From: Conus ventricosus
Lineage: Eukaryota > Mollusca > Gastropoda > Neogastropoda > Conidae
Assembly: GCA_018398815.1 (NCBI GenBank)
Contig: CM031601.1
Coordinates: 12,687,319-12,751,318 of the forward strand
Reading direction: 5' to 3'
DNA length: 64,000 bases
The position numbers and the translations under genes are program-made. Below are positions 1-11,118 of the stretch, piece by piece. A model generated the notes under the pieces. It had not been told where the DNA came from, made no database searches, and was given only the letters and a program-made list of their open reading frames with translations. The stretch's first letter is position 1. Every line of letters begins with the position of its first letter.

Positions 1-280
1 GCCTTGTGGAAGTCATAAAGCACGCTTAGAGCCTTTGTGGAAGTCATGAAGCACGCTTAGAGCCTTTGTGGAAGTCATGAAGCACGCTTAGAGCCTTTGT
101 GGAAGTCATGAAGCACGCTTAGAGCCTTTGTGGAAGTCATGAAGCACGCTTAGAGCCTTTGTGGAAGTCATGAAGCACGCTTAGAGCCTTTGTGGAGCAT
201 GAAGTACGCTTAGAGCCTTGTGGAAGTCTGAAGCACGCTTAGAGCCTTTGTGAAAGTCATGAAGCACGCTTAGAGCCTTT
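1..280. repeat. 31-bp minisatellite, about 9 copies
   Basis: Head-to-tail copies of a 31-bp unit (core GCCTTTGTGGAAGTCATGAA followed by GCACGCTTAGA) start at the window edge, so the array probably extends to the left. Two copies near 197-240 carry small deletions. No spacers separate the units. Confidence 0.95.
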
Positions 281-483
281 GCGGTGAAAAATGACAAAAC
301 ACAAGAGAGCATACAGTTTAAAGAACAAGAAAGTGATAGGGAACAGCCACGTGCAAAGTCAATCAGTTCGAGACTGAGGAGGCTGCAGAAGTTCGTCATT
401 CTGAACTTGAAAAGAATTGCGAACCAGAGAGCAAATGTTTACAATATGGCGACTGCAAAAGACTTGCGCCCTGGTCAAAGACT

Positions 484-676
484 CATCTCCCTTTCTACCA
501 GTTATGTATATTATCTCCCTCTCTGCCAGTTATGTATATTATCTCCCTCTCTATCAGTTATGTAGATTATCTCCCTCTCTATCAGTTACGTAGATTATCC
601 CCTCTCTACCAGTTATGTATATTATCTCGCTCTCTGCCAGTTATGTATATTATCTCCCTCTCTACCAGTTACGTAT
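484..676. repeat. 28-bp minisatellite, about 7 copies
   Basis: A 28-bp unit (core CCAGTTATGTATATTATCTC, then CCTCTCT) is repeated with point changes. The spacing was read directly: successive GTTATGTA cores lie 28 bases apart. Confidence 0.93.
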
Positions 677-799
677 AGCCTATTCATCGCAGTCGACGGA
701 AATATTCCTGTGAACAGCGTGCTGCTGCATAAATGGAGGAAGGTATTAGGCAAAACATTAAAGATGTATTAGGTCAACATTCCGGTTTAGATCTTGAGA

Positions 800-1316
800 A
801 TCACCGGAATGGACATGTATCTTGATATCGACGGTGGTGGGTCTGTTTTCTGGCTGTCCCAGATCTACCGGAATGGACATGTATCTTAATATCGATGGTG
901 GCAGGTCTCTTGTCTGGCTGTCCCAGATCTACCGGAATGGACATGTATCTTATATCGATGGTGGCGGGTCTGTTGTCTGGCTGTCCCAGATCTACCGGAA
1001 TGGACATGTATCTTGATATTGATGGTGGCAGGTCTCTTGTCTGGCTGTCCCAGATCTACCGGAATGGACATGTATCTTGATATCGATGGTGGCGGGTCTG
1101 TTGTCTGGCTGTCCCAGATCTACCGGAATAGACATGTATCTTGATATCGATGGTGGCGGGTCTGTTGTCTGGCTGTCCCAGATCTACCGGAATGGACATG
1201 TATCTTGATATCGATGGTGGCAGGTCTCTTGTCTGGCTGTCCCAGATCTACCGGAATGGGCATGTATCTTGATATCGATGGTGGCAGGTCTGTTGTCTGG
1301 CTGTCCCAGATCTCCA
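800..1316. repeat. 64-bp satellite-like tandem array, about 8 copies
   Basis: Copies of a 64-bp unit begin near 806, 870, 934, 997, 1061, 1125, 1189 and 1253 (GGAAT core). One is a base shorter. Each unit carries the small palindromes ACATGT, GATATC and ATCGAT. Open frames on both strands follow from the repeat and are not taken as genes. Confidence 0.95.
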
Positions 1317-1503
1317 GATACTGGCTGCAAACAGTCGAAAGCTAGTCAGACAACTCTTCATGGTCTGACTCCAGCAAAAATTAGCTTTTGTGCTTTGCTC
1401 CAAGGGATTAAAGCGACCGCTGAAAGCAAGTCAACAGAAATTATACAGGCAATGAAGGTAGACCAGCACTACAATTCCAAGGATTTTCAAATGGACAAAG
1501 ACC

Positions 1504-1947
1504 GAAGCATCCCTTTGTGCCCACGTCTCTTTGTGCCCACGTCTCTTTGTGCCCAAACCTATGCCAGTGGGAGTTGTGGGTAGGTACCCTTTATATCAAC
1601 AACCAAACTGACCAGTGGTCAAGCAATGGTCAAAGTGACCAGTAGTCAAGCAATGGTCCCAGACTGACCATTGGTCAAGCGATGGTCAAAGTGACCAGTA
1701 GTAAGCAATGGTCCCAAACTGACCATTGGTCAAGCGATGGTAAAACTAACCAGTGGTCAAGTGATGTCAAACTGACCAGTGGTCAAGCGATAGCTAAACT
1801 GACCAGTGGTCAAGCTGACCAGAGGTCAAACGTTGGTCAAACCGACCAATGATCAAGCTATGGTCAAAGAGACGTGGGCACAAAAGACCACTTTTTTGGG
1901 CATATAGAGACGTGGGCACAAAGAGACGTGGGCACAAAGATACGTTC
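1504..1947. mobile_element. Foldback-like element with ~27-bp repeat core
   Basis: The left end has TTTGTGCCCACGTCTC units in tandem (1512-1557). The right end has the inverse, GACGTGGGCACAAAG, in tandem (1870-1940). The core (1605-1870) is an imperfect ~27-bp tandem array built on the palindrome TGACCANTGGTCA. The same ends with a different core occur at 46141-46463, which is why this is called a mobile element. I see no clear target-site duplication here. No coding capacity. Confidence 0.65.
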
Positions 1948-1973
1948 ATCAACAAATTCTTTAAAAAAAATAA

Positions 1974-2012
1974 TTAAAAAAAAAAAAAAAAAAAAATAGA
2001 GAGAGAGAAGAA
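1974..2012. repeat. A-rich tract and GA/GAA simple repeat
   Basis: An A run followed by short GAGAGA and GAAGAA stretches. It may be the tail of a retroposed sequence, but no element body is recognisable. Confidence 0.6.
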
Positions 2013-2250
2013 GAAGAAGTACTCATAACTGCTTCACCATCCATCCAAATGAAAGAAAACGATAGACAAATAAAAAAAGAAATAGGCTAGAACAATTTAC
2101 AGACACAAATATCTCTAACGTCCAACTCATCCCTGTCTCAGAAAAAAGACGCCACAGACTTTGCGTCATTTTCACAAAAAGGTCACAGTGCTGATCAAAA
2201 CATTAAAACTCGTGTGTCGAAGATGTCACAACTAAATTGTAACGCATCAA

Positions 2251-2409
2251 CCTCCTCCCTTTAGACCCAAGTTCCTTGCTAATAACATTGTAATTACCCA
2301 GGACTCCATTCTAAGCTGAGCTAATGCCAGCCTCCTCCCTTTTGACACAAGCTCCTTGCTAAACATCGTAATTACCCAGGACTCCATTCTGAGCTGAGCT
2401 AATGCCAGC
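2251..2409. repeat. 80-bp tandem duplication
   Basis: Two copies of an 80-bp block start with CCTCCTCCCTTT at 2251 and 2331 and end in GAGCTAATGCCAG. The second copy has a few substitutions and a small deletion. Confidence 0.9.
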
Positions 2410-2452
2410 CGACTTGAAGGACCACATGCCTTTCAAGCAAAGTCACAAATAA

Positions 2453-2773
2453 TTGTCAACAATTTCTTATGTTGAGCGACTTTTAGATGTAGACTTGAGC
2501 AAGACCGACGCAATGGTTCAGCCATGTGGAATAAACGACTTGAAACGAGACGATTCCACCAAATGGAGCGCCGACATGGTCGAGTGCATCACTCGATTAT
2601 CAAAGAAACATCCAGAAATGAAGATCATCATAAGCAGACTGTCGCTGGTTCCATCGTTGAAAGACGTTAATGCCAAAAGAGAACTTGTTAATGTTCATTT
2701 GTCTTTTCAACTCCGAAGCCATGCCAATGTGTCATTCGTATCGCATGAAATTCTGTCTTCCAACCCTCGGTAG
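2453..2773 (+). pseudogene. SGNH/GDSL-hydrolase-like fragment
   Basis: An open frame with no good ATG at its start reads a partial Rossmann-like SGNH hydrolase pattern: a CGINDLK segment resembling the block III GTNDLK motif, then KIIISRLSLVP, a VNxxL helix, and VSFVSHE where the family usually shows a (V/I)xFVDH block. The catalytic Asp-His of the last block appears to be missing or changed (SHE for DH). SGNH-like domains of this kind occur in lophotrochozoan repeats and in retroelement-linked proteins. The frame stops at 2771, short of a full domain (about 180-200 aa), so I read it as a truncated copy. The assignment rests on motifs alone. Confidence 0.4.
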
Positions 2774-2889
2774 CCTAATTTACGTCAGAGATGCCCTGCA
2801 TCTAAGCCCCGGGGTAATGCAGTACTCGCTGACAATTTGGGCAGGCGTATCCATTGTCTCTTTTGGAAAAGACCTCGACGCCGTTTTAC

Positions 2890-3117
2890 CCATCTTGTTG
2901 CAAAAGGTGAGAGCCCCCTGTCCATCTTGTTGCAAAAGGTGAGAGCCCCTGTCTTGTCGGGAGAATGGCACAACGCACATCCAGTTCGTTACCGTCAAGG
3001 AGACCATCATGTACACCATCAGAAAAGAGATCTTCATGATCGTTATCAGAGAGGACATCATCATGTACACTACGAGGAAGGAGACCACCATGGACATTAT
3101 CAGAATGGCTGCTATCA
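2890..3117. repeat. 35-bp duplication and degenerate ~27-30-bp repeat
   Basis: CATCTTGTTGCAAAAGGTGA with its following GAGCCCC is duplicated at a 35-bp interval (2892-2955). From about 3000, four degenerate units around CATCATGTACACCATCAGAA follow. Nothing coding can be recognised here. Confidence 0.7.
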
Positions 3118-3354
3118 GTGAGACTGCTCTACTTAGAACCAGCGCTGGTAGACAGCGTTGTCTTGCTCACCACTGGCAATATGACAGCTTGGTACAACTA
3201 TCTGGTGACCTTGGACAGTTTTGTGAATTGCTCCAAGTCGACAGGAGAACTATTATTGGTTTACCTTAACGGTTTTCTCTTTCTTTTGCCACCCTGGCAT
3301 CCGCTTCCTCGACCTTTCCTTTCATCTTAACAAATTTATTGTTTACACACACAC

Positions 3355-3356
<2 letters not shown>

Positions 3357-3432
<76 letters not shown>

Positions 3433-3452
3433 CCTCTCTCTCTCTCTCTCTC
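3357..3452. repeat. (TC)n microsatellite
   Basis: Nearly pure TC dinucleotide run, preceded by a short ACAC stretch and interrupted once by CCCC. Confidence 0.98.
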
Positions 3453-3784
3453 CTTATATTTGTGATTATTATGTGTTCTGTATTTCTATTTTTTCAGATC
3501 ATGCTATTCGACAGATGTAACGTTTGGCAATGCATATGTATATATGTGCGCATGGTGTTATATTTGAATTGTAATGCTATCATTTTTAATCATTATCATT
3601 CATTACTATTGTTATTGCTATTATTATTGCTTGGAAAGGATTGTTCGACAGGTGGATGTTTGGTTAATGGTTGGGGTGTGGAGGGTGGCTTTTGTGTTTG
3701 AAATGTTTCTTTTTCATTTTTGAGGGCAAGATGCAAACAAGCCTGCCATGTGCTTATTCTTTTCCCTCATTAAACAAATTTCGT

Positions 3785-3956
3785 CGTTCGTTCGTTCGTT
3801 CGTTCTCCTTATTTAGAGTTCAAGTTGAACTTTTTAATTAACTCGTTCGATGTTTTGTTGATTTATAGTTTGTTAAAATTTCTTTAGTTCAAGTTGAACT
3901 TTTTCATTAACTCGTTCGATGTTTTGTTGATTTATAGTTTGTTAAAATGTGTTTCA
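3785..3956. repeat. (CGTT)n and 69-bp tandem duplication
   Basis: A short CGTT run (3785-3804) is followed by two copies of a 69-bp block beginning GTTCAAGTTGAAC at 3818 and 3887. Confidence 0.9.
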
Positions 3957-4094
3957 GCACTCCAGCTTGTTTGTATTTTTCCGATACTGTTACATTTACT
4001 TGAAACATATCCCCATTTTGTTTTTTGTGGTGGTGGTGTTTCTTTTTTATTTTTATTTTCCTATTTATTGTCATTGATATCTATTCCTACATTT

Positions 4095-6930
4095 CACTCG
4101 TTTTCTGGAATGATGTCAGTTAAACGCGCTTCAAAAGACGTCTCTCTTCTGAAGTGGAACTGTAGATCTATTGCCAGAAATCAAGAGTATCTTAAACATC
4201 ACTTTCATCGTAACCCACATCTGCTGCTTGTTTTTACAATCTCTGAATGTGTTGAAGACCAATCTACCCAAATTTGACGGGTTTTATTGTCCCCCTGCCT
4301 TTGCACAGACTGACAACAAACAAAACTTATACCGCTATTAGATGACATGCCTATATGACCTTCCCCTGCATCGGATGTTTCTAACAATGTACCTTCCTCT
4401 GCCGTTAAATTTAGGTTCAATGATGAGGAATTATTAACATAGTATCAGTATACTATCCACAAGGAACCCATGATGATAAAACAGACTGCCTCAAAATGTT
4501 ATCCACAAATGAAAAGTGGATTGTGGCAGGCGATTTCAATGCACACTCGCCTTTTTGGGAGAGAGACTAATACCACAACCAGCGATCGTCAGCGATCGTT
4601 GATTCTCCCCTTGAGTTGTTTAAACGATGGCCACGTAACAAGAATATCTGACGTTTCCACATATAGAGCAAGTGCTATCGATTTAACACTAGCGTCACCA
4701 GAATTAGACATATATGTCTTAGGATACCGTAGATGACACTCTAGGAAGTGACCATTTGCCAATAGTCATTCAGCTGAATCCTGACTTAGTTGTTTGTTTT
4801 AAAAAAGACGATTTTATACCAAAGCTCAGTTATGCTTTCGCTGACTGGGGGCATTTTCAAAACCTACACAATTTCCACGGAGATCATAATTTGGAACACA
4901 AAAATATAGATACCTTCTTCTATAATAGATTTTGTTAAACAATTTTAGCGAGTGCTAAAAAAATCTATTCCTAAAAAGAGTTTTAGGAACAGGAAAACTA
5001 AAGGAAATCCACGGTGGAATCTAGAATGTCAAAAGGCACTTAATTGTAAAAAGCTCACCTTATGGCTAAAAGACAGATGCGAAGAACATCACATTTTATA
5101 TGAAATATGTAAAAAGTGTTGCCAACAGAATAACAGCAGAGGCAAAGCGAACATATTGGTGTACTTTTCGTAGAAATGAAGTCCATTGCTTCAAAGATAT
5201 GAAAAAGTGTGCCAGAAGACTAAAGAAATAACAAAATGGCATTTGTTTACTTTTTATCCGGTTAAAAGGTAAATAACGTTGATTTTCCGGCTGAAAAAGA
5301 GAAAGCTGAAGAAGTTTGTTTCCATATTTGCTCGAAACAGCAGATTTGATTCTCCTTCGTCAGAAATAAAATCGTTCAGGAAAAACGAAATACAGTCCGA
5401 AAAGTATACAACCCCCTGTCCTGATAATTGTATTTACATTAATGCACCTCTAAGCATGGGGGAGCTGAATCATGCATTGAGATTTCTTGGTACCCAAAAG
5501 TCTTCAGTTGGTCTGGGTGGAACGTCTTGCACTATATTAAATCATTTACCTGAATCATGGCTTCATATTTTACATTAAATTTTTTTTTTTTAATGTTGGT
5601 TTTTCAGATTCAATTCCGACGATTTGGAAACATTCTATAGTGGTACCATTGTTGAAACAAGGTAAACCCAGCAGTTATAACCCCTTCAGTTATAGACCAG
5701 TTTCTTTGACTTCAAATGTCAGCAAGGTGATGGGAAAAAATGATGTTTAGTATACATACATATTTTCGCAACAGCAGCAACAACAAATCATTCCAAACAA
5801 TCAAGCTGGATACAAAAAGGACCGATCAAAAATAGACAACCTGGTAAAATTAAATACAAACATTAAAAGTCAATTTGCAAAAAGAAAAGGTATTCTTGCC
5901 GCCTTTTTATGTGAAAAAAAGCATACGATAGAGTATGGCATACTTAAAGCCATTGTATGAAAGAGAATGTTCTGGAATTTTCTGCAGAAAAAAAAAAACT
6001 AGAATGGTTCTATTTAATAATTGTGCCAATTCCTATTGCTCGTCCACAGTTCACTTTAGAAAATGAAAAATTGGATTACAAATCCAGAGTTAACTTCTTT
6101 GGAATTTATCTTTCTGATAATTTAAGGTGGAAAACAGACATTGATTACATGCTGTCGAAGACAGGGAAAAGTTGTTTTTTTTAAAATATCATTATCACTT
6201 TTGAGTGGGATCAAGACACTGCCACTCTTATTCATGTTGGGACGTCTCCTGTGAGAAGCAAATTAACTAGAAGTAAAATTTTAAAAAAGAGAGGGTTAGT
6301 AACCGCCATGGACATAGACAAAGACACAGACTTAGTACAGGACAAAACACAATGCATTTCGACCTCTTGGGTCTTCTTCAGGCAAAAACACATAAAAACA
6401 AATAAATAAGTATATTTCTCGGCACCAAGTACGTATCTTTAAAAAAAAAGCTTCAAAGCTTAGACAGCAAAGCTATAAAACTGGCACTTGGCGTACCTGC
6501 ACATGCTCCAATGAAAAATAGAAATACAGTGAAGCTGGAATGTTGCCATTCGATGACTATAAAAAACTGGCCTGTGATGATTAGAGCTTCACCTGTTGAA
6601 AACAATACAAGTGGTCAGACAAAAATTTTCCAAAGAGAAGCAACAGAGTGTCTTCTTTAGTAACAATAGCAACATACACATCTGGTCTTTTTAACTCAAC
6701 GGCTACAAAACCGTTTGAGGCTGGACAAAAAATCTTTGACACCTCTTCCAAACTGGGAACTGAAGAAAGCAAATGCGATCTTGACAGTCTTCCATCAAAT
6801 ACTCGTTCCAGTCCCTATATGGTGCCAACAACTGCTGAATCTCATGTCTGAAAAAGACCCTGTTGACAGGAAGGTGCCACAGATGGTTCAGTCAGCGAGG
6901 ATGCCAGTGCAGATGTGCAGGTTTTCTTAA
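4095..6930 (+). pseudogene. Decayed I/Jockey-type LINE
   Basis: Broken frames on the plus strand follow the order of a non-LTR retrotransposon. They are: an endonuclease start (LLKWNCRSIARN, about 4137), the endonuclease core GDFNAHSPFWERD (about 4528-4566), GSDHLPIVIQL (about 4747-4779), a PRWNLECQKAL block (about 5011), RT motifs (YRPVSLTSNVSKVM about 5690, NQAGYKKDRSK about 5798, FFGIYLSDNLRWK about 6096), and a thumb-like segment SLDSKAIKLALGVPAHAP (about 6456-6510). Many frameshifts and stops make it non-functional, and the YxDD catalytic region is not readable. A short foreign insert sits at about 6236-6422. An I- or Jockey-superfamily origin is likely; the exact clade is not resolved. 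Confidence 0.8.
6236..6422 (-). mobile_element. Insert in LINE with hammerhead-like core
   Basis: The LINE thumb reading is interrupted here and resumes near 6430. On the minus strand (about 6385-6354) the insert has CTGAAGA, a small stem AGACC/GGTC, then GAAA, which is the core arrangement of a hammerhead ribozyme. A GTC follows 13 bases after GAAA, but stems I and III do not pair convincingly. It resembles the end fragments left by Penelope-like and other retroelements. Boundaries are approximate. Confidence 0.4.
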
Positions 6931-7454
6931 TCTTGTGGTGAATTATATTCCTACAAAGGTCTGCCCCTTTCATTTTTCAGAGAACCGCTGAAATGTGACT
7001 TCATTCACATAAAAATATTGATTTAGTCTTGTCAAGATTTATGATTGGCAGTTCTCTTTCTGCTCTTTGTCTAAGAGTAGTCGGCTGATTCTATGGACCA
7101 GCTGAGGTGTCTGACGACAGAACAACGCTACTTGCGAACAGCGTTAAATAAGCCTACAGATAGATCGACTCAGTAACCATCTGATTTCGTGTCCATCCTT
7201 TTCAAGTAACATCCACGACTTCACCAATGAAAACAAAAATATCTGAGGACTTTAGAGGAAACCCTGTTTTATCGCCTTTGGACAACTGGGAGGGTAAAAA
7301 AAAAAATCAAAAAAAATCACTCATTTGCAACATAGAAGCAAGAACAAATTCATAGATGCTTCTAAAGTCAGTATACATTTTACCATGTATCCCTTTCGTA
7401 TTCTTCTCAAGAGAGTTAATTCTATAACATGGTCTTGTTCACTAAACCCAAGGC

Positions 7455-7478
7455 TCAGAGAGAGAGAGAAAGAGAGTC

Positions 7479-7509
<31 letters not shown>

Positions 7510-7636
7510 AGAGGAGAGATCAGTCATTGTGATTTATTGACTCTCTTCTTGGTGGCAGACTGTCCACACTAGACCATGGAGCGAGCAAGCAAGGGAGTGA
7601 GCGAGCCAGCGAGAGAGAGAGAGAGAGAGAGAGAGC
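7455..7636. repeat. Two (GA)n tracts
   Basis: GA-rich tracts at 7458-7519 and 7610-7635 lie just upstream of the RING-finger coding exon, in its presumed 5' intron or 5' UTR. Confidence 0.95.
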
Positions 7637-7669
7637 TTCCAACTGATTTATGGACTCTCTTGCTGACAG

Positions 7670-9055
7670 GCCGCAGTGGTCACGCCAGGTCGGGGTGTCA
7701 TGGCCTCCCTAAAACCCGAAGAGCAGAAATGGATCGAAAGGCTCATCTGCTCGGTGTGTATGGACGTGTTCTGTGATCCCAAACTGCTGCCCTGCCACCA
7801 CACCTTCTGCCTGGCCTGTCTGCACGATCTGGTCGCCAGCTCCCCGCAACAGTCCTCTTTCCGTTGTCCTAACTGCCGCATCAACGTCTCGGTTCCTGCC
7901 GGAGGACTGTCCAGCTTCCAGAACAACTTCTACCTCCTGCCAGAGGAACTGGAGGCGGCACGGGAGGCAATCGGTGAGGTCAGCAGCAGTTCACAGCACC
8001 CGGGCACTGGCACCGCGTCCTCCCAGCAGCAGGCGACATCATCTCCTTCCGTTGCGGAAAGAGGAACCGCCGCGCAGAGCAATGTTCGTGACACTAGTGG
8101 TGACTGGTTGGTCGCCTTTCATTTTACTAGAGAGGAACTCTTGAGTAGTGACTCACACGGGGCTATTCCCTCTGTCATAGGCTCACAGAGGCAGGAAAAT
8201 CAACGAGAAGAAGGAGACCTGGAAAGAGCGATTGAAGAAAGTCTTCAGACATACCAGAACGAGCTGCGAAGGAGACAAGAAAGACGACAAGCAGAACAGC
8301 CCCGGGAAGTGAGAGGGCTACAGGCAGCTGTGGCATCAGAAGCAGTCAGACGATGGTCTCAGCGTCGACAGTCTGGAGAACCAAGAGAGCAAGCGCAACA
8401 GCTCCTGGAACGACCAGGGTTTCGGCAACACAACATACCAGAAGAACAGCCAAGAAATGTTGATGGAATCGTCAGACTTGGACGAAACGAACGAGAAGAG
8501 AAAGATGAGCAAGAGCAGCAGAGACAACGAGAACAGCGCGATGAACAGCTTCAAGAGTTACAGCGAAAATTTAGTGAAATACTCACGCGTCGCACAAACC
8601 AAAGAGAGCAGCGGAGACAGGAAGGAGAACCTCTGGGAGAACAACAACGCAGACTTGAACCACAGACGGGGCAGGGACCTCAAGCTGAATTACTCCAAGC
8701 CTTCAAACGTCTAAGAAGTAGACGAGGAGAGGATAAAACGTGTGGAGAACAAGCAGCACCTGAACGGCCAGCACAAGAACAAAGAGCGCAGGACCTGTCA
8801 GCACGTGCAGAAGAAAGAACACAGGACCTGCCAGCACACGAAAAGCAAAGAACACACGAAGAACATGGAGTGCAGGACCAACCAGCTCAAGGAGAACACG
8901 ATCAGCCAAGAGAACAAGGACCTCATGGAGGTCGTCAGTGGGAAAGCAGACCATCGGGCGAGGCCGTCCTCACCAACAGCAGCAGGACCAGCAGAGAGAA
9001 AGCAGCCCTCGCCGTGAACTTGCAGAGGTCCTCCTCCGTCGCCGGTCAAAACAAG
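7670..9055 (+). CDS. TRIM-type RING-finger protein, main coding exon
   Basis: The likely start is the ATG at 7700 (MASLKPEEQKW). A good splice acceptor, TTGCTGACAG, ends at 7669, so this is probably the first coding exon. Near the N-terminus (about residues 15-60) it has a C3HC4 RING: C-x2-C, then C-x-H-x2-C-x2-C, closing with CPNC, followed by the NFYLL tail typical of TRIM RINGs. Such domains bind two zincs and recruit E2 enzymes, so a ubiquitin-ligase role is inferred. The remainder (about residues 90-450) is very rich in Gln, Glu and Arg and is predicted to be coiled-coil or disordered, with short repeats near the end (AQDLSARAEER, TQDLPAHEKQR). No B-box is seen. The donor AACAAG|GTAATC at 9055/9056 ends the exon in phase 0; unspliced, the frame stops at 9067. 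The family call is firm; the substrate is unknown. Confidence 0.85.
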
Positions 9056-9911
9056 GTAATCAAATGAAGTTGTAATGATCAGGTGCTAAGCTGACTATGG
9101 ATATGATATCAGGGCTGAATCAAGGTAATCAGTTCATGCAAATAGATATTGATGATGAAATTCACTTTGCATTTTGTTGCTGTAATGAGCATGATCAGAT
9201 AACCAGTTATACCACGGATTAACTATGCAATCAAAGAATGTTTTGGCTGCAGCTGCATCTGTTGTGTAAAGAAAAAAATTCTAATAGAATCAAAGAGTAC
9301 AATACATGCCTTTTGCACATGTGGCAGACAGCAAAAAACAACGATCTGTAAGAAATTTACCTGGTGCTGTAAAGTTAGCAATTAAAACTAAAAGAAAGAA
9401 AAAACTGTTGGTTTTCAAATTTCAGAATGCTCTTTGTGTGCTTGTTAATGAACAGTTACTTAATTTCTTTTCTTTTTTTTAAATAGATGTTATGGTGTAA
9501 TCAATGCTTTTTCCGTCTAGATCCTTAAAACAGGTGATTGCCATACTGAATGACATCTTGCACACGTTAAATCCTATTGCCTAACTTTCGGAGGCAAAAG
9601 CCAGTTTGGCTGTTGATAAGGATGGCACATACACACATATCATGCGTTCTCCTTCAAGAATCGAAAGAGCAAGTGGAGAACAAAAACAACCTAGGAACTG
9701 ATATTCTACTAAATGGGTGGGAAATGACTGGATGTGGTGCCAGATGCAGCTCTTCACTCATCTCTACCCAGGTAGGCCGCCCACTGTATAAACGACAGCT
9801 TGAACTGTAAAGAGCTTGTAGCCTGGTCTCTGATTGGGCATAGGCACTATATACACACTCCCAATAATAACAATAACAACAATAATGATAATAATAATAG
9901 ATATTTATTAA

Positions 9912-9972
<61 letters not shown>
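9912..9972. repeat. (CT)n microsatellite
   Basis: Uninterrupted CT run inside the RING-gene intron, preceded by an AAT/AAC-rich stretch. Confidence 0.98.
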
Positions 9973-9975
<3 letters not shown>

Positions 9976-10189
9976 AACCTATTTCTTGTCACTGTAAAGC
10001 GTAATGAGCATGCCATTTCACTGAACTCAAAATCAGTTCCATCATTTTTTTCCCGGTTCAATTATTCGTCTGTTTCCCCAGCGACATCAGGTTGTTGCTG
10101 TTGGTGGTGTTGTTGTTGTTGCTGCTACTGTTGTTTTACTGCTTCCCTTCAACCACAGGCACGAAAGAGGCTTTACACCAGAGTAAAGT

Positions 10190-10740
10190 ACACTTTAGTT
10201 GCATGTGGAAATCCCCATCAACACATCACTCAAGACGATTACGATTATTTTAATCAATTCACGTGACTTCACTTTTATGGTCACTGCCATTATGATCCTC
10301 TGTGGTCGACTGAACAATAAGCGCATGGCTGAATTGAACTTCCAATGTAATCCCAAAGACATAGCATAATAGTGACTTATGACGATGATGATGATGACGA
10401 CTGTTTCAGTAAGCACACGTCATTTAGCTTGCTGGTAAATCCCTATGGACACAGCATCACAAACGAAGTAACCGATGACAACACGATAATTTCAATATTT
10501 AGGGCCTACACGGTTCCACATAGACACTATATAGAAGTGACTTATGACGATGACGATAATTACTATTTTCTGACGTCACTTTACTTGCATGGTAAATTCC
10601 ACATTGACAGCACTACTAGAAGTGACATGACTATGACGATGACGACAATTAACTTTCAATCTTCACACGTCACCCTATATGTGTGATGAATTCCACAGAG
10701 ACGGCTCCACATGCAAGTGACTAGGCCTACCGACGATGTT
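10190..10740. repeat. Degenerate tandem repeat, unit roughly 90-110 bp
   Basis: Blocks sharing AAGTGACTTATGACGATGA, a CACGTCAC segment and GCATGGTAAATTCCACAT recur at about 10376, 10540 and 10610, with a poorer copy near 10190. Drift is heavy, so the unit length is only approximate. Confidence 0.6.
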
Positions 10741-10775
10741 GATGACAAATGTTTAAAACACCATACGTTTTGCAG

Positions 10776-10945
10776 GAGAACCCACAAACCAGGAACAGGA
10801 ACGTCGCAAAGAAGAGGCACCAGTAGCAGCAGCAACTGATTCTTCAAAAGGCGTCAGACACTGTCAGGAGGTGAGGGGGCGAAAGGACAGTTGCAGAAAG
10901 AGCTGGCGCAAGTTCTTGGGAAAAGGCATTCGCAGCAGTAACTGA
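10776..10945 (+). CDS. Probable terminal exon of RING-finger gene
   Basis: After the acceptor TTTTGCAG, the frame starting at 10778 stays open for 55 codons to a TGA at 10943. It keeps the Glu/Gln/Arg-rich style of the main exon (starts EPTNQEQERRKEEAP, ends KGIRSSN). AATAAA follows about 170 bases downstream. The exon needs one base carried over from the preceding exon, but the 9055 donor carries none. Either an intermediate exon is missing or another donor is used. Composition and position support it; the junction is unproven. Confidence 0.5.
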
Positions 10946-11112
10946 GGGGAATGTTGACAACGACCATTTACCGTGTTCAGACAGTTTGCGGACACACTAC
11001 ACTCAGGAGACACACTGTTGGGACATTCGCAACTTTCACCATGCTTTATTGGCGCGCACTCTGCGCGAATGCTGCCGTTAAAACTAAGAAATTGAAGTAA
11101 CTGTGAATACAG

Positions 11113-11118
11113 AATAAA
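11113..11118 (+). promoter_or_regulatory. Poly(A) signal AATAAA
   Basis: A canonical AATAAA lies about 170 bases after the proposed stop codon of the RING-finger gene. It is a short motif and is supported mainly by position. Confidence 0.45.

Larger units (their letters stand above)
9056..10775 (+). other. Intron(s) of the RING-finger gene
   Basis: Between the clear donor at 9056 and the acceptor TTTTGCAG ending at 10775 there is no certain coding sequence. It holds a CT microsatellite (9912-9972) and a degenerate GACGATGACG-rich repeat. Because the flanking exon phases do not match, a small unrecognised exon may lie here. Confidence 0.5.

Noticed and set aside
1..280. Possible CRISPR array
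   Set aside because: The 31-bp units are directly adjacent with no unique spacers, and the DNA is eukaryotic.
9654..10061. 135-codon minus-strand frame next to the RING gene
   Set aside because: Runs through a CT microsatellite (Arg-Glu repeats) inside the intron and shows no other support.
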